Below are positions 1-8,547 of a stretch of 64,000 bases of DNA, in pieces. Position 1 is the first letter of the stretch. Each line of letters starts with the position of its first letter. A program made the position numbers and the translations under genes. This DNA comes from Flemingiibacterium sp045636265. GTDB taxonomy: Bacteria; Bacillota; Clostridia; Oscillospirales; CAG-272. The stretch covers positions 86,624-150,623 of the forward strand of contig JAZTXD010000078.1 of assembly GCA_045636265.1 (NCBI GenBank), written 5' to 3'. A model generated the notes under the pieces. The model saw only the letters and a program-made list of their open reading frames with translations, was not told the origin of the DNA and ran no database searches.

Positions 1-425
1 CCATTAGAGTTATAATTGTTTGACGAATCAACATAGGAATAAAGATTTGTGCTTGCAGGATTTACTCGTGTATAAGCTATGGCCTGATGCTCTTGTTCAA
101 AGCCCGTTGTAAGCCTATTGCCACACTTAGAACAAAACGAAGAAGAAGCATTGCTTTGTGCTCCGCATTTCGTGCAGTAAACCACACTGGATGGCGTATC
201 ATTTCTCCTTACGTCATCATAATTCATGTGGTTTGTGGTAACAGATGTAATAGTATCATCTGCAGACTTTATTGTACCAAGGCAGCCGAAAGTAGTACAG
301 CCTTGATTTTCAACCCAACAATCTTTGTGGTGTGGCATATCGCACTCGCTACAAACAACTATCGCATCATTAGACTTAAATTCGGTTTTGCAGAAAGGAC
401 AAATCTTGCCGGTATAATCATTCAC
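1..425 (-). CDS. Prok-RING zinc protein, third paralogue (partial)
   Basis: The visible 141 residues open with a RING-like zinc cluster (CPFC, then CSEC, PHHKDCW, GC and a last Cys). A second zinc ribbon follows (CTKCGAQ...FCSKCG), then a low-complexity Asn/Ser stretch that runs off the window. A GTG at 425 is the preferred start: a GGAGG lies 8 bases upstream and translation then begins V-N-D-Y-x-G-K, in register with the two upstream paralogues (M-x-N-Y-x-G-K). ATG 440 is the alternative. The start overlaps the end of the JAB gene, so it belongs to the same operon. RING-type domains of this class are known beside bacterial ubiquitin-like genes and may act as E3-like adaptors. That role is inference; the missing C terminus probably carries a membrane helix as in the paralogues. 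Confidence 0.8.
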   Translation of the reverse strand, partial: MNDYTGKICPFCKTEFKSNDAIVVCSECDMPHHKDCWVENQGCTTFGCLGTIKSADDTITSVTTNHMNYDDVRRNDTPSSVVYCTKCGAQSNASSSFCSKCGNRLTTGFEQEHQAIAYTRVNPASTNLYSYVDSSNNYNSN

Positions 426-1560
426 CGATATTTCCTCCATCTTCGTTTGGTTCTTGGAGTGCATCATCTGTTGAAGCATTTGTTGAGTCATCTGTTGAAA
501 CATCTGCCGAGTCATCTGTCGAAGCGTCTGCCGAGTCATCTGTCGAAGCATCTGCTGAGTCATCTGTTGAAGCATCTGCTGAGTCATCCGTTGACTCGTC
601 AGTTGCATCATCGTCAGAAGTGCTATTGTCAGAAGTGCTATTGTCAGAAGAATCATCTATTGTTTCGCCACCCGGTATAGTTGGCTCAGATTCTGGTTTA
701 ACAAAAATTCCCGCCTGGCTCAAAATGTCACTTAAATCTTCAATTTGGCTGTTCAGTCCTTCGATTTCGGATGTTTGGGAAGAAATAAGCTGATGCATAT
801 ATGCAAGACTTTGGTTTGCAGAGTCAACAAGTGTTCGCTGTTGGCTTTCAATTTTTTCAAGTTTGTTATTCGTTGAAATGTTGGAGAAAATCAAAAATAC
901 AACTGCAACGGAAAGGATAGCGAGTAGGATATTTTTTCCACTAAAAATTGTTGTATCTTCTTTTTGAACTACTTCATCATTCTCCACATCTACATCAATG
1001 TTTACACCGGTTTTATCATAAATGTAAAATCCTTTACACTTTTCGATTTTTCCGTTAATCCAGAAATAGAATCCCTCAATATTCTGGATTGGGTCAACTA
1101 CGTAAGCAACTTGATGGTCCTCGTTAAAGAAATTTTGATGAATAAATCTATCATATTCAGACAGAAAAATACCGAAGTCCGGATGCGTATGAATCCAACC
1201 TACAATTTTTTTGCCTTTATGCTTTTTTTCGATTTCTTTATGTACATGCTCCCATGTTTCATGGGTGAACTTCAAAGTGGTGGGGGTTGAATCACAATGT
1301 TTAGCTTCAACAAAACCGCTAATTACAATATTAGTTTTTCCAAATTCTTCAATTACCGAACCAACAAGCATACCGCCACTTTCGTTGGTAGTTTTATTCT
1401 CGGTAAAGTTATGAATCTCTTTGTACGCCTTTTGCGAAATATATATGTTTTTGTTTTCTTCTACACGCTCGCCAATAGGGAGAATGTTCTGGGGCAGTAC
1501 GTTCTCCGGCATTTCTGTTGCAATATTCTTTTTTATTTTGTTTTTTGCTTTCTTAGCCAT
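418..1560 (-). CDS. JAB/JAMM metallopeptidase with membrane anchor and Ser/Asp tail
   Basis: Predicted deubiquitinase-like isopeptidase of 380 residues. The JAMM motif is complete: Glu60, then HTHP with His124 and His126, Ser134 and Asp137 (HxHx7SxxD). A hydrophobic segment at about 210-228 follows the JAB domain, then a short coiled coil (230-280) and a low-complexity Ser/Thr/Asp/Ala tail built from an 8-residue repeat. Lys-rich residues at the N terminus suggest that the catalytic domain is cytosolic and the tail outside. ATG 1560 is preferred over 1575 because GGGAG lies 8-9 bases upstream of it. The gene overlaps the HtrA-like gene before it and the RING gene after it. By family knowledge it would trim the Ubl C terminus or remove it from targets; the actual substrate is not shown by the sequence. 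Confidence 0.9.
   Translation of the reverse strand: MAKKAKNKIKKNIATEMPENVLPQNILPIGERVEENKNIYISQKAYKEIHNFTENKTTNESGGMLVGSVIEEFGKTNIVISGFVEAKHCDSTPTTLKFTHETWEHVHKEIEKKHKGKKIVGWIHTHPDFGIFLSEYDRFIHQNFFNEDHQVAYVVDPIQNIEGFYFWINGKIEKCKGFYIYDKTGVNIDVDVENDEVVQKEDTTIFSGKNILLAILSVAVVFLIFSNISTNNKLEKIESQQRTLVDSANQSLAYMHQLISSQTSEIEGLNSQIEDLSDILSQAGIFVKPESEPTIPGGETIDDSSDNSTSDNSTSDDDATDESTDDSADASTDDSADASTDDSADASTDDSADVSTDDSTNASTDDALQEPNEDGGNIGE
464..607 (-). repeat. 24-bp tandem repeat coding the JAB tail
   Basis: Five near-identical 24-bp units occupy 464-583, and a degenerate sixth runs to 607. Each encodes the octapeptide S-T-D-D-S-A-D-A or a close variant. Substitutions are mostly at third codon positions, so the peptide is conserved more than the DNA. 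Copy number may vary by slippage. Confidence 0.9.
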
Positions 1561-1565
1561 CTTTC

Positions 1566-2459
1566 TTACTCCCATACATCAATATCGAAATCCGTTCTTT
1601 CCCTCGGATCATATTGTAATGTAATATTTTTCTTTTTTTGATATATTAACAAAACAGCAAACACGATATTTCCAATTAAAGATACTCCTGCAATGAAGAA
1701 CGCAACATAAGTAACCATAGGAAGCTGCTCGTTATCGTAGTAATCAGTTTTGTTTTCTTCGTTTTCATTTTCTGCCGTATAAGGCAGAGTTACTTCTGGC
1801 ACTTCGATGTTTTGCAAAACATTTCCGTTTGTGTTTAACTCAATTCCAAGAGATATAAGATAACTGCAAATCCTTGTTATCGGAATTGCCAGACCAATCC
1901 CTTCACTATCAAACATTTTTAATGTATTCATTCCAAGAACTTCGCCAGCATCATTAAGCAAGGGGCCGCCGCTATTACCCTCATTGATAGGGGCATCAAT
2001 TTGAATATAAGAACGTTTTCCGATTATTCTCTCCTTAGCGGAAACGCCACCTTTGGTAAGGGTATAGGCCATGCCCTTGGGGGCACCTATAGCATAAATA
2101 TCATCACCAGTTTTCATTGTTGAAAGATCAGCAACCGTCAAAAAAGGAAAACTGACATCATTCACAACCAAAACAGCTATATCTTCATCCTCATTTATAC
2201 CAAGAACAGATGCACCATACTCAGTACCTCCATAAGTGACGACAGAGATACGTTTAGTGTTTTCAATAACGTGTGCGTTAGTTACTATGCAGTTTTCACC
2301 GATAGCAAACCCGCTGCCCATAGAATTCCCAGAGTATATGACGAAAACTGATTCATAAGCGTTTTCGGCTTCAAAGCCTATTGCACTCACGGATAAAGCG
2401 GAGGCGAATACTACCGCCACCACAATCATCAAAGAGAGTAATCCTCTGATTGGTTTCAC
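1566..2459 (-). CDS. Membrane-anchored trypsin/HtrA-like serine protease
   Basis: A 297-residue protein with an N-terminal signal or anchor segment (about 5-26), a trypsin-fold protease domain and a second membrane helix near 249-272 followed by a short basic cytosolic tail. The triad is visible: His63 in VTNAHV, Asp93 in EDEDIAV, Ser163 in GNSGGPL. No PDZ domain is present, unlike classical DegP/HtrA. The protease domain is predicted to face outside. It lies between the E2-FHA and JAB genes, with its stop overlapping the JAB ribosome site, so it is co-transcribed with the ubiquitin-like genes. It could process exposed parts of its operon partners or act in envelope stress; both are inference. 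Confidence 0.88.
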   Translation of the reverse strand: MKPIRGLLSLMIVVAVVFASALSVSAIGFEAENAYESVFVIYSGNSMGSGFAIGENCIVTNAHVIENTKRISVVTYGGTEYGASVLGINEDEDIAVLVVNDVSFPFLTVADLSTMKTGDDIYAIGAPKGMAYTLTKGGVSAKERIIGKRSYIQIDAPINEGNSGGPLLNDAGEVLGMNTLKMFDSEGIGLAIPITRICSYLISLGIELNTNGNVLQNIEVPEVTLPYTAENENEENKTDYYDNEQLPMVTYVAFFIAGVSLIGNIVFAVLLIYQKKKNITLQYDPRERTDFDIDVWE

Positions 2460-2483
2460 GATATTACTCGCCTCCTAATCCAT

Positions 2484-4373
2484 TTATTTAGTATTAAACA
2501 CCAGCACAGAGTTGCCTATTGCAATTGCATCACCTTGACGCAATACATGGCGTACTGTTTTCTGACCATTTACGATGGTGCCCATAGGAGTACCGCAGTC
2601 GGTCAAAACATACTTGCTACCTTCAAGCTTGATGTCGCAGTGATGCGGACCGACAAGCTTATCTTTGAACAGTACAATGGTGTTTTTGCCGTTGTTACCA
2701 ATGCTCGTGGTTCCTGCAAATACAAGATACTCTTTACCTTCAAATTCACCACGGATAACTTTAAGCCATGCAGCTTTTGCAAACTGTTCAAGCAGACCGA
2801 CACCTACGCCAATCAAAATGCCCATCACACCAATGGCAACACCTCTGGCAACGACGTCATTGGGGATAACATCGCAAACATAGTTAAACAGGAAACCGCC
2901 GATAAAGGCTCCCACCAAACCACCAAGAGCGCAGAAAAGTATACGCTTCTTTTCCGGCTTTATTAAGCCGGCCGATACGCCAATACCGAGACCCATGATA
3001 GCCCAGCCCAAGCCGCGAATGAGTGCAGCTGTGAAATCGGCAGGATCATCTCCCAAAAGTTCAGCGTACATCCACTGTGCCAAGTAACCACTTATAAATC
3101 CGATAACAAGTGATACACAAGCGCCGATCAGTGCATATTTGATTGCCTTTTCTTTAGAACCATAGTAGATTCCTTCACCAATTCCAAGGAACAATCCAAT
3201 AAAGAGTGCAATAGCAGCAGACCAAAGAGCTGTACTTGTTCTTGTAACAATCGCCAGCGCATCCCAAAGGTCATCCTCATCTTCATCGTAAGTGTTCTCA
3301 TACACTTCATAGAGAGCGTCATTTGCTTTATCATCATACGCTGAATAATCTTCAAGATAATCTATTGCTTTGTCTGATGCTCCATTTGAGAGCCAATCAG
3401 TGAAAGTGTTGCTTGCCTCGGCGTTTTTGTTTTCTTTTTTGCAATACGCTTCAAATTCGTCGTATGCTTTCTCCCATGCAGAATCGGCTTTTGCTGTATA
3501 TTCGAGATACTCAACAAATTCTGAACGTCCACAAAGTCTGGCGGCAGTCACGTCACTTGTAAGATTAGTTTCTGTTAACTCAGAAACACCAAATCCAATA
3601 AATGAACCTATTAAAGCCCAAAGTAAACCTTTGACTAAAATAGTCTTGAAATTCAGCTTGTTACTCTTTACTGTTCCACCGTGAGATACCGTTTGCATTC
3701 TCTGAGCAGTGGGGACAAACTCTATCCCGGCAAGTTCTTCAGCGGTAATCTCGAAGTCGTTCTCGTCAGTTTTTTCCAACACAGCAACAGGAGCAACGGT
3801 GGTATCGGGAGCAATATCTGTAGGAACTTCGGGGGCAGTAGTCGTATCTTCCATTACTGAGCCATCATCCCCAAACAAGTCAATCTCAACAACTTCTTTT
3901 GAAGAAGCATAGTCAGCGATATATAGGTCTATATTCCCAACCGGGAACAAGTGCTTGTTTTCCATAGCCCATTGAGCTGCGTCCGCAGACAGAGGGCTAT
4001 AAGAGTTCCATGACTTGTACTGAATCATATCACCTATATTTATGATAATATCGCTCAAAGATTCTCCCGCACCCCAGATATCTCCAATGCAAATTTGTCC
4101 ATCACGGAAGTTTGGATGCCAAATGGGTGTAAGAATTTTACAGATAGGTTTATAACGAGGATAATCAGCATGGAGAGTTATTTCAATTTCATGCCTACCT
4201 AAAGTTTCAATTCTACCGTCTTCTAAGAGGTAAATACCGTTCACAAAATATGTAACGTGATATTTTTCCGGCAGCTCATCACCAATGGGCGTAACGATAA
4301 TATTTTTGTGACCAGTAAAGTCTTTTTTTACTTGCTCATAGTCAGAGGCAAGTCGTCTCATTCTTGCAGTCAT
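2484..4373 (-). CDS. E2-like conjugating enzyme fused to six membrane helices and FHA domain
   Basis: 629 residues with an unusual architecture. Residues 1-155 form an E2/UBC-like domain with the hallmark HPN at 86-88 and a candidate catalytic Cys95 (GQICIGDIW). A linker rich in Asp, Val and Thr follows (about 170-235). Then come about six Gly-rich hydrophobic segments (about 242-535), with an acidic soluble loop between the first and second. The last 83 residues resemble an FHA domain (SIGNNGKNTIVL...GPHHCDI...GTIVNG), a phosphothreonine-binding fold. An even number of helices would place both E2 and FHA in the cytosol. This suggests conjugation at the membrane, coupled to phospho-dependent recruitment; that coupling is inference. 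It lies 17 bp after the small zinc-ribbon gene. Confidence 0.88.
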   Translation of the reverse strand: MTARMRRLASDYEQVKKDFTGHKNIIVTPIGDELPEKYHVTYFVNGIYLLEDGRIETLGRHEIEITLHADYPRYKPICKILTPIWHPNFRDGQICIGDIWGAGESLSDIIINIGDMIQYKSWNSYSPLSADAAQWAMENKHLFPVGNIDLYIADYASSKEVVEIDLFGDDGSVMEDTTTAPEVPTDIAPDTTVAPVAVLEKTDENDFEITAEELAGIEFVPTAQRMQTVSHGGTVKSNKLNFKTILVKGLLWALIGSFIGFGVSELTETNLTSDVTAARLCGRSEFVEYLEYTAKADSAWEKAYDEFEAYCKKENKNAEASNTFTDWLSNGASDKAIDYLEDYSAYDDKANDALYEVYENTYDEDEDDLWDALAIVTRTSTALWSAAIALFIGLFLGIGEGIYYGSKEKAIKYALIGACVSLVIGFISGYLAQWMYAELLGDDPADFTAALIRGLGWAIMGLGIGVSAGLIKPEKKRILFCALGGLVGAFIGGFLFNYVCDVIPNDVVARGVAIGVMGILIGVGVGLLEQFAKAAWLKVIRGEFEGKEYLVFAGTTSIGNNGKNTIVLFKDKLVGPHHCDIKLEGSKYVLTDCGTPMGTIVNGQKTVRHVLRQGDAIAIGNSVLVFNTK

Positions 4374-4390
4374 ACTATGTCTAATCCTCC

Positions 4391-4864
4391 TTAATCATTT
4401 CCTTTAGTAGGCTTTACGACATTGATTTTAAGCGCAGATATACAAGCAATGAGAAGTCCCACGCAAATATAAATTCCCTTACTAATCTGAGCAGCCGCAA
4501 TTTTGCCACCTCTGAGACATGCCTCAATAATGTAATTATAGGCATAGCCACCAACATATTCAGTCATAGTGTATGAACTGATGTAATCGGATGGGGCACT
4601 GATACCAATACCAACAATTAACATAATAATTCCAACAGCTAAACAGCCGACCGGAATAACATTGCTCATTATAGTTTTTTTGACATCAATTTTATCCTTC
4701 TGTCCGTTTTTTAGTTTGATGTTCATGTTGTACTGCTGGATGGGAGTAGGTTCAGATGCCGCCTGTGTATTGCATCTCTCGCCACATTGGGGACAAAAAG
4801 ATGCATTTATATCAAGTTCTGTTCCGCATTTGAAACAGAACTTTTTGTTTGCTTCAGTATTCAT
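4391..4864 (-). CDS. Small zinc-ribbon membrane protein
   Basis: 157 residues. It starts with a double-Cys zinc ribbon (CFKCG...FCPQCG), followed by a polar linker and two hydrophobic segments (about 70-92 and 128-147). Similar zinc ribbons appear in the RING paralogues of the same operon, so this may be a scaffold or adaptor at the membrane. No catalytic motif is visible. It sits 17 bp downstream of the E1-like gene and 17 bp upstream of the E2-FHA gene, so co-expression is likely. Specific function unknown. Confidence 0.8.
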   Translation of the reverse strand: MNTEANKKFCFKCGTELDINASFCPQCGERCNTQAASEPTPIQQYNMNIKLKNGQKDKIDVKKTIMSNVIPVGCLAVGIIMLIVGIGISAPSDYISSYTMTEYVGGYAYNYIIEACLRGGKIAAAQISKGIYICVGLLIACISALKINVVKPTKGND

Positions 4865-4881
4865 AATAATTCTCCTTCAAT

Positions 4882-6069
4882 TTACATCCCTTCAAAAACT
4901 TCTGCTTCATCTGATGTAAATTCATAATATGTAGTATTCGCACCAACCCTGCCACCAATAATGTGTAACACTGGAATACCAATATCAAAAGGCGTTTTAT
5001 CAAGGAAATCTTCTTCGCCTTTAATGGAATGAACACTATCAAAAGTCATTTGATTGCCACATTTTGGACAAGTCAGCATATTGCCTTTGAGCTTATGAAC
5101 CGGCGTGAATAAATCCTTACATTCGCCGCAAGAGCATTTAGCAGTCGTAGCAATGTCCCTATCAAAATCGAGAACAGCTTTTTCTCCGAGTTCATTTCGG
5201 ATTTCTGCTAAAATTTCTTTGAGAGTGATTGTTTTAACAGACCAGGGCTTTTCTACAATCTTTTCGTATGTATCATGGCTCATGCAGTCCTCTTTACGTT
5301 GATACTCCACGACATAGGAATCATGTGTTAAACCATTAAATACATATCCCTTGCCTGCAAGAGTAGGAAGATTTCTGTCTGCATGGAGCAACTTCAGCAT
5401 TTCTTGCACTTGGATGCCTGCGATAATCGATGAAGAAGTTGGAGTGGTAGGAATTTTACCCTCCGCCATCTGCTCGTGGGTAAGCAAAGCGCAGGATTTG
5501 CGCTTGTTAATCAGCATCCAGTCCGTTTCGGTCATGGTGCATTCATAGCAAGCCCCCTGCCCGGGGATGAAGACGCGGGCAAAGCCGTTAAGCGCTTCGA
5601 TAGCGCCATCAATCCAAGGTCGATCCACCTTGTAGCATGACTGGTTAATGGAAAGACGTGCCTCACGGTTATCCAAACCACCCAAAACCACATTCATTCT
5701 GCGGAACACACCCAAGCCAACATCATCAATAATGTTAGCAATAAACGCCTTAGCCTTGACATCAGGATTCATTTCCTTAGCCCGCTCGGCAGCAACTTCC
5801 GCCTTATAACGGCCCACATCACGCGCTCTGTAAAGAACTGATCGAGTGAGGTTGGTGCTTTCAATGGCATCCATATCGTATACAAGGATTCTACCGATGC
5901 CCAACAAAGCCAGATTCTTAATCAATTCATTTCCGATAGCACCAGCGCCTACGACCATGATAGTTGCATTTTTTAGCCGCTCCTGATCCCACCAGGGAAT
6001 CAGCCGAAGACGAGCGTAGCGGTCTTCTTCAAAGTCAGAGCTTTTCAGCTCAAGGGTATCATTCTCCAT
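4882..6069 (-). CDS. E1-like (ThiF/MoeB family) Ubl-activating enzyme
   Basis: 395 residues. The adenylation domain shows the nucleotide-binding GAGAIG at 41-46, an acidic DMD at 65-67 and LDNREA near 132, as in ThiF/MoeB/E1 enzymes. A CxxC at 174-177 and more cysteines in the C-terminal half (CSCGEC, CPKCG) indicate zinc binding. Cys193 in KRKSC occupies the place of the thiol cysteine of ThiF and is the best candidate catalytic residue. The C-terminal region after residue 260 is an extra domain carrying a zinc ribbon. The start overlaps the stop of the Ubl gene by one base (TAATG), so the two are translationally coupled. Expected reaction: ATP-dependent adenylation of the Ubl and transfer to the E2. 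Confidence 0.9.
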   Translation of the reverse strand: MENDTLELKSSDFEEDRYARLRLIPWWDQERLKNATIMVVGAGAIGNELIKNLALLGIGRILVYDMDAIESTNLTRSVLYRARDVGRYKAEVAAERAKEMNPDVKAKAFIANIIDDVGLGVFRRMNVVLGGLDNREARLSINQSCYKVDRPWIDGAIEALNGFARVFIPGQGACYECTMTETDWMLINKRKSCALLTHEQMAEGKIPTTPTSSSIIAGIQVQEMLKLLHADRNLPTLAGKGYVFNGLTHDSYVVEYQRKEDCMSHDTYEKIVEKPWSVKTITLKEILAEIRNELGEKAVLDFDRDIATTAKCSCGECKDLFTPVHKLKGNMLTCPKCGNQMTFDSVHSIKGEEDFLDKTPFDIGIPVLHIIGGRVGANTTYYEFTSDEAEVFEGM

Positions 6070-6344
6070 TACATTGCACCTGCTGTAATTTCAGGCTGAA
6101 GACGAAGAACATCACCGTCTTTGATACCAGCTTCGGCAAGTGTTTGAGCTTCAAGCAGCTGCCTGCCGGTGACCTTATGGATAAACTTATAGCTAATGGG
6201 GTTGCCATCGGGACCGACAGAGGGGAGTTTAATTTTCTCCACAAGCTTTACCATGATAATGCCGCACTTAATGTCGTCCGGCAGACCAACTTTCTGTTCT
6301 TTGTTGCCAGTAGCATCCACAATAATTACATTAACTTTTGCCAT
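6069..6344 (-). CDS. YukD-type ubiquitin-like protein
   Basis: A 91-residue beta-grasp candidate. The pattern of alternating hydrophobics, the central helix (CGIIMVKLVEKIKL) and the LAEAGIKDGDVLRL ending resemble YukD/EsaB ubiquitin-like proteins. It sits directly before the E1 gene and overlaps it by one base, which makes it the probable modifier. The C terminus ends A-G-A-M, without the diglycine of ubiquitin, so either a protease trims the last residues or a non-canonical carboxyl end is used, or it acts non-covalently. Good ribosome site (AAGGAGAATACT) upstream. Function as a modifier is inferred from fold-like pattern and neighbours. Confidence 0.85.
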   Translation of the reverse strand: MAKVNVIIVDATGNKEQKVGLPDDIKCGIIMVKLVEKIKLPSVGPDGNPISYKFIHKVTGRQLLEAQTLAEAGIKDGDVLRLQPEITAGAM

Positions 6345-6374
6345 TTTAGTATTCTCCTTATTATTTTAGTTGCA

Positions 6375-7250
6375 TTAATCTAATAAGTTTTCGAGTGCTC
6401 TGTAGCAGGCGAGAAACTCATCAGTAATTTCGTTGTTATTATCACTATATGAGTTGTAGTTGCCGGAAGGGTCTGTTGCAAGGCTGTAAAATTCTGTATA
6501 CACGTTATACAAATCTTTTACTGCGTCACAGAGGTCTTCAATCTCATCTAAATCTTCTTCAGAAATATGTTCGGGAACTTTTTTGAGTTCAGAGTATAAG
6601 TCCTTCATTTGAGTGTCATACTCTCCAGCCTGGTCGATTTCATCAGACTTATCAATCAACGCAAGCAAAATTGCAGTATCGATATCAGCTCCGTGCTTGT
6701 CTTCCCAAATGTTCTCATACCAATACTTCTGGACAGTATCGGCAATGTCTTCAAGATTAGCCCCGGCAGTTATAGACAAGGTAAGGAAATCTTCGACATT
6801 TTCAATGTACTCTTTCCTTGCTTCCTCAGCCTTCTTTTCACCTATTGTTTTAGAAATGAAGAAACCGAGAGCAGCAACGACTACCAAAACAACTGCAATT
6901 ACAATGGGGAGAGCTTTCGATTTTGCCTTTTTCTTTTCAATCCCCGTATTGAACTGGCTGATAGCAGTGTTGACATTAGTATCTACGGCCATGCCAACTT
7001 TTTGTCCACACTTAGAACAGAACTCCTGTCCGGCACCCAATGTAGCTCCGCAATTATTGCAGGCAGCAATAGGATTAGTTCCTTTTTCTTCGTAATGCTG
7101 CTCAGAGCAACCGAAAGTAGTGCACCCCTTGTTTTCTTCCCAACACCCATCGTGGTGGGGAATGTTGCAAGCAGGGCATACTTTCACACCGTCTCCTTCT
7201 TTAATCTCCGTTTTGCAAAACGGACAAGTTTTTCCCACATAGTTTTCCAT
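6375..7250 (-). CDS. Prok-RING zinc protein with membrane anchor (paralogue 2)
   Basis: 291 residues. The N terminus carries the RING-like cluster CPFC...CPAC...PHHDGCWEENKGC...C, and a second zinc ribbon (CNNCGAT...FCSKCG) follows at about 63-82. A Lys-rich stretch precedes one membrane helix (about 112-132), so the zinc modules should be cytosolic and the acidic helical C-terminal region outside. Prokaryotic RING proteins with membrane helices have been reported by comparative genomics beside Ub, E1, E2 and JAB genes, which fits this context. E3-like function is inference. Located 30 bp before the Ubl gene. Confidence 0.87.
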   Translation of the reverse strand: MENYVGKTCPFCKTEIKEGDGVKVCPACNIPHHDGCWEENKGCTTFGCSEQHYEEKGTNPIAACNNCGATLGAGQEFCSKCGQKVGMAVDTNVNTAISQFNTGIEKKKAKSKALPIVIAVVLVVVAALGFFISKTIGEKKAEEARKEYIENVEDFLTLSITAGANLEDIADTVQKYWYENIWEDKHGADIDTAILLALIDKSDEIDQAGEYDTQMKDLYSELKKVPEHISEEDLDEIEDLCDAVKDLYNVYTEFYSLATDPSGNYNSYSDNNNEITDEFLACYRALENLLD

Positions 7251-7275
7251 ATTATCAAACCTCCATAATTAATAA

Positions 7276-8496
7276 TTAGTCCCATTTATATTCAGAAACT
7301 TTACTTGTAATTTTCGAGTTCTGCTTCTTTACATTAGAAATAGCATTGTCTACACTTTTTTCCTTGGTATCTTTACTCGAATAATACGTTGAATAAGCAA
7401 CGGAAGGCCGCTTATTTATGTAGTTGTGATAGTCTTCGTATTTTTTATACAGCTCATTTAATGAAGAATATAATTTCTTATATTCTTCAGGTGCGTGCTT
7501 CAGTTCCAGCATAATTAATTCCAACGCACTCATATTTTGGTTTGCTATAGAAAGAGAATTTTCGAAAGCTTGCGCAGTATCAGCATCTACTACATAAGTA
7601 TAGCCGTTTGCATACCGTGACCAATAATAATAGACCATATAAGAAGAACCGCTGTAAAGCCTGGACATAGCAGTTGAAATATCAGCATCATAAAGATCGG
7701 TATACAAAAGCGTGTTGTATACACAACCGCCAAGCACTTTATCAAGGTCATATCCTCGCGAAATCAGAGCATATGCAATCTGAGCATCCGATAAATAATC
7801 GTTTTTTATCTCTGCGATCTTGCTTTCGCTGTCCGAAAAGCCTTCAAGTGAAAGAAGAATCTCAATTGCATCAAAATGATTGTTGTTTTCGAACAGCTTA
7901 ATTGCATCATCATATTTTTCTTGTTTTATGGCATTTTCGCAATTTATGATTTGTTCTTCGCTGTCCTTAAAACCTCCTAATTCCTTGAATAAACTAATCG
8001 CACTTTCGTAGTCGCCGTTGGTGTACATTTCCTTTGCTTCTTGATATTTAGCATTCGGAGCAAAATATAAGAACCAAGAAACAACAATACCGGCAATAAC
8101 AGCACACACGATAATCGGCAACCATATAGTCAAAAACCTTTTTTTCTTTTTCTTGGCATTTGTAATATTGCGATTGAATTCTTCTATCGAGCGGTTTGCC
8201 TCATGTGTAACCGCAGTGTTGTTGCCGCAAGATGGACAGAACAAATCTCCGTCATTAAATATTGCTCCGCAGATTGTACATTTCTTTTCTGTCATTATCG
8301 CGTTTTGCTCAACGCCTGTTGCAGGTTCGCCTTCCAAGGTGTTATGCTGTGAACAGTTTGGCGAAGAACAGCCTTTGTTTTCTTCCCAACAACCGCTGTG
8401 ATGGGGAATGTTGCAAGCAGGGCAGACTTTTACATTATCTTCCTCTTTGATTTCCGTTTTGCAAAACGGACAAATTTTCCCAATGTAGTTTCCCAT
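7276..8496 (-). CDS. Prok-RING zinc protein with membrane anchor and TPR-like region (paralogue 1)
   Basis: 406 residues. The first 50 residues are nearly the same RING-like cluster as paralogue 2, followed by a zinc ribbon (CTICGAI...FCPSCG). A membrane helix lies near 125-147, preceded by Lys residues. The region after it contains repeated helical units of the form YxxAxxLFxxLxxFxDSExxI (about 150-235), similar to TPR/SEL1-like repeats seen in extracytoplasmic parts of Firmicute zinc-ribbon proteins. The remaining C terminus is Tyr-rich and unknown. Good ribosome site (TAGGAGGATTTCC). It starts 71 bp after the ImmA gene and is the first of the conjugation genes. Confidence 0.86.
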   Translation of the reverse strand: MGNYIGKICPFCKTEIKEEDNVKVCPACNIPHHSGCWEENKGCSSPNCSQHNTLEGEPATGVEQNAIMTEKKCTICGAIFNDGDLFCPSCGNNTAVTHEANRSIEEFNRNITNAKKKKKRFLTIWLPIIVCAVIAGIVVSWFLYFAPNAKYQEAKEMYTNGDYESAISLFKELGGFKDSEEQIINCENAIKQEKYDDAIKLFENNNHFDAIEILLSLEGFSDSESKIAEIKNDYLSDAQIAYALISRGYDLDKVLGGCVYNTLLYTDLYDADISTAMSRLYSGSSYMVYYYWSRYANGYTYVVDADTAQAFENSLSIANQNMSALELIMLELKHAPEEYKKLYSSLNELYKKYEDYHNYINKRPSVAYSTYYSSKDTKEKSVDNAISNVKKQNSKITSKVSEYKWD

Positions 8497-8547
8497 GGAA
8501 ATCCTCCTAAAGACAAACTTGTTTTATTGCTTAAGTCGCCCTGCGAC

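Noticed and set aside
464..607. Tandem repeats as a possible CRISPR array
   Set aside because: The units are adjacent without spacers, 24 bp long, and encode the JAB tail in frame.
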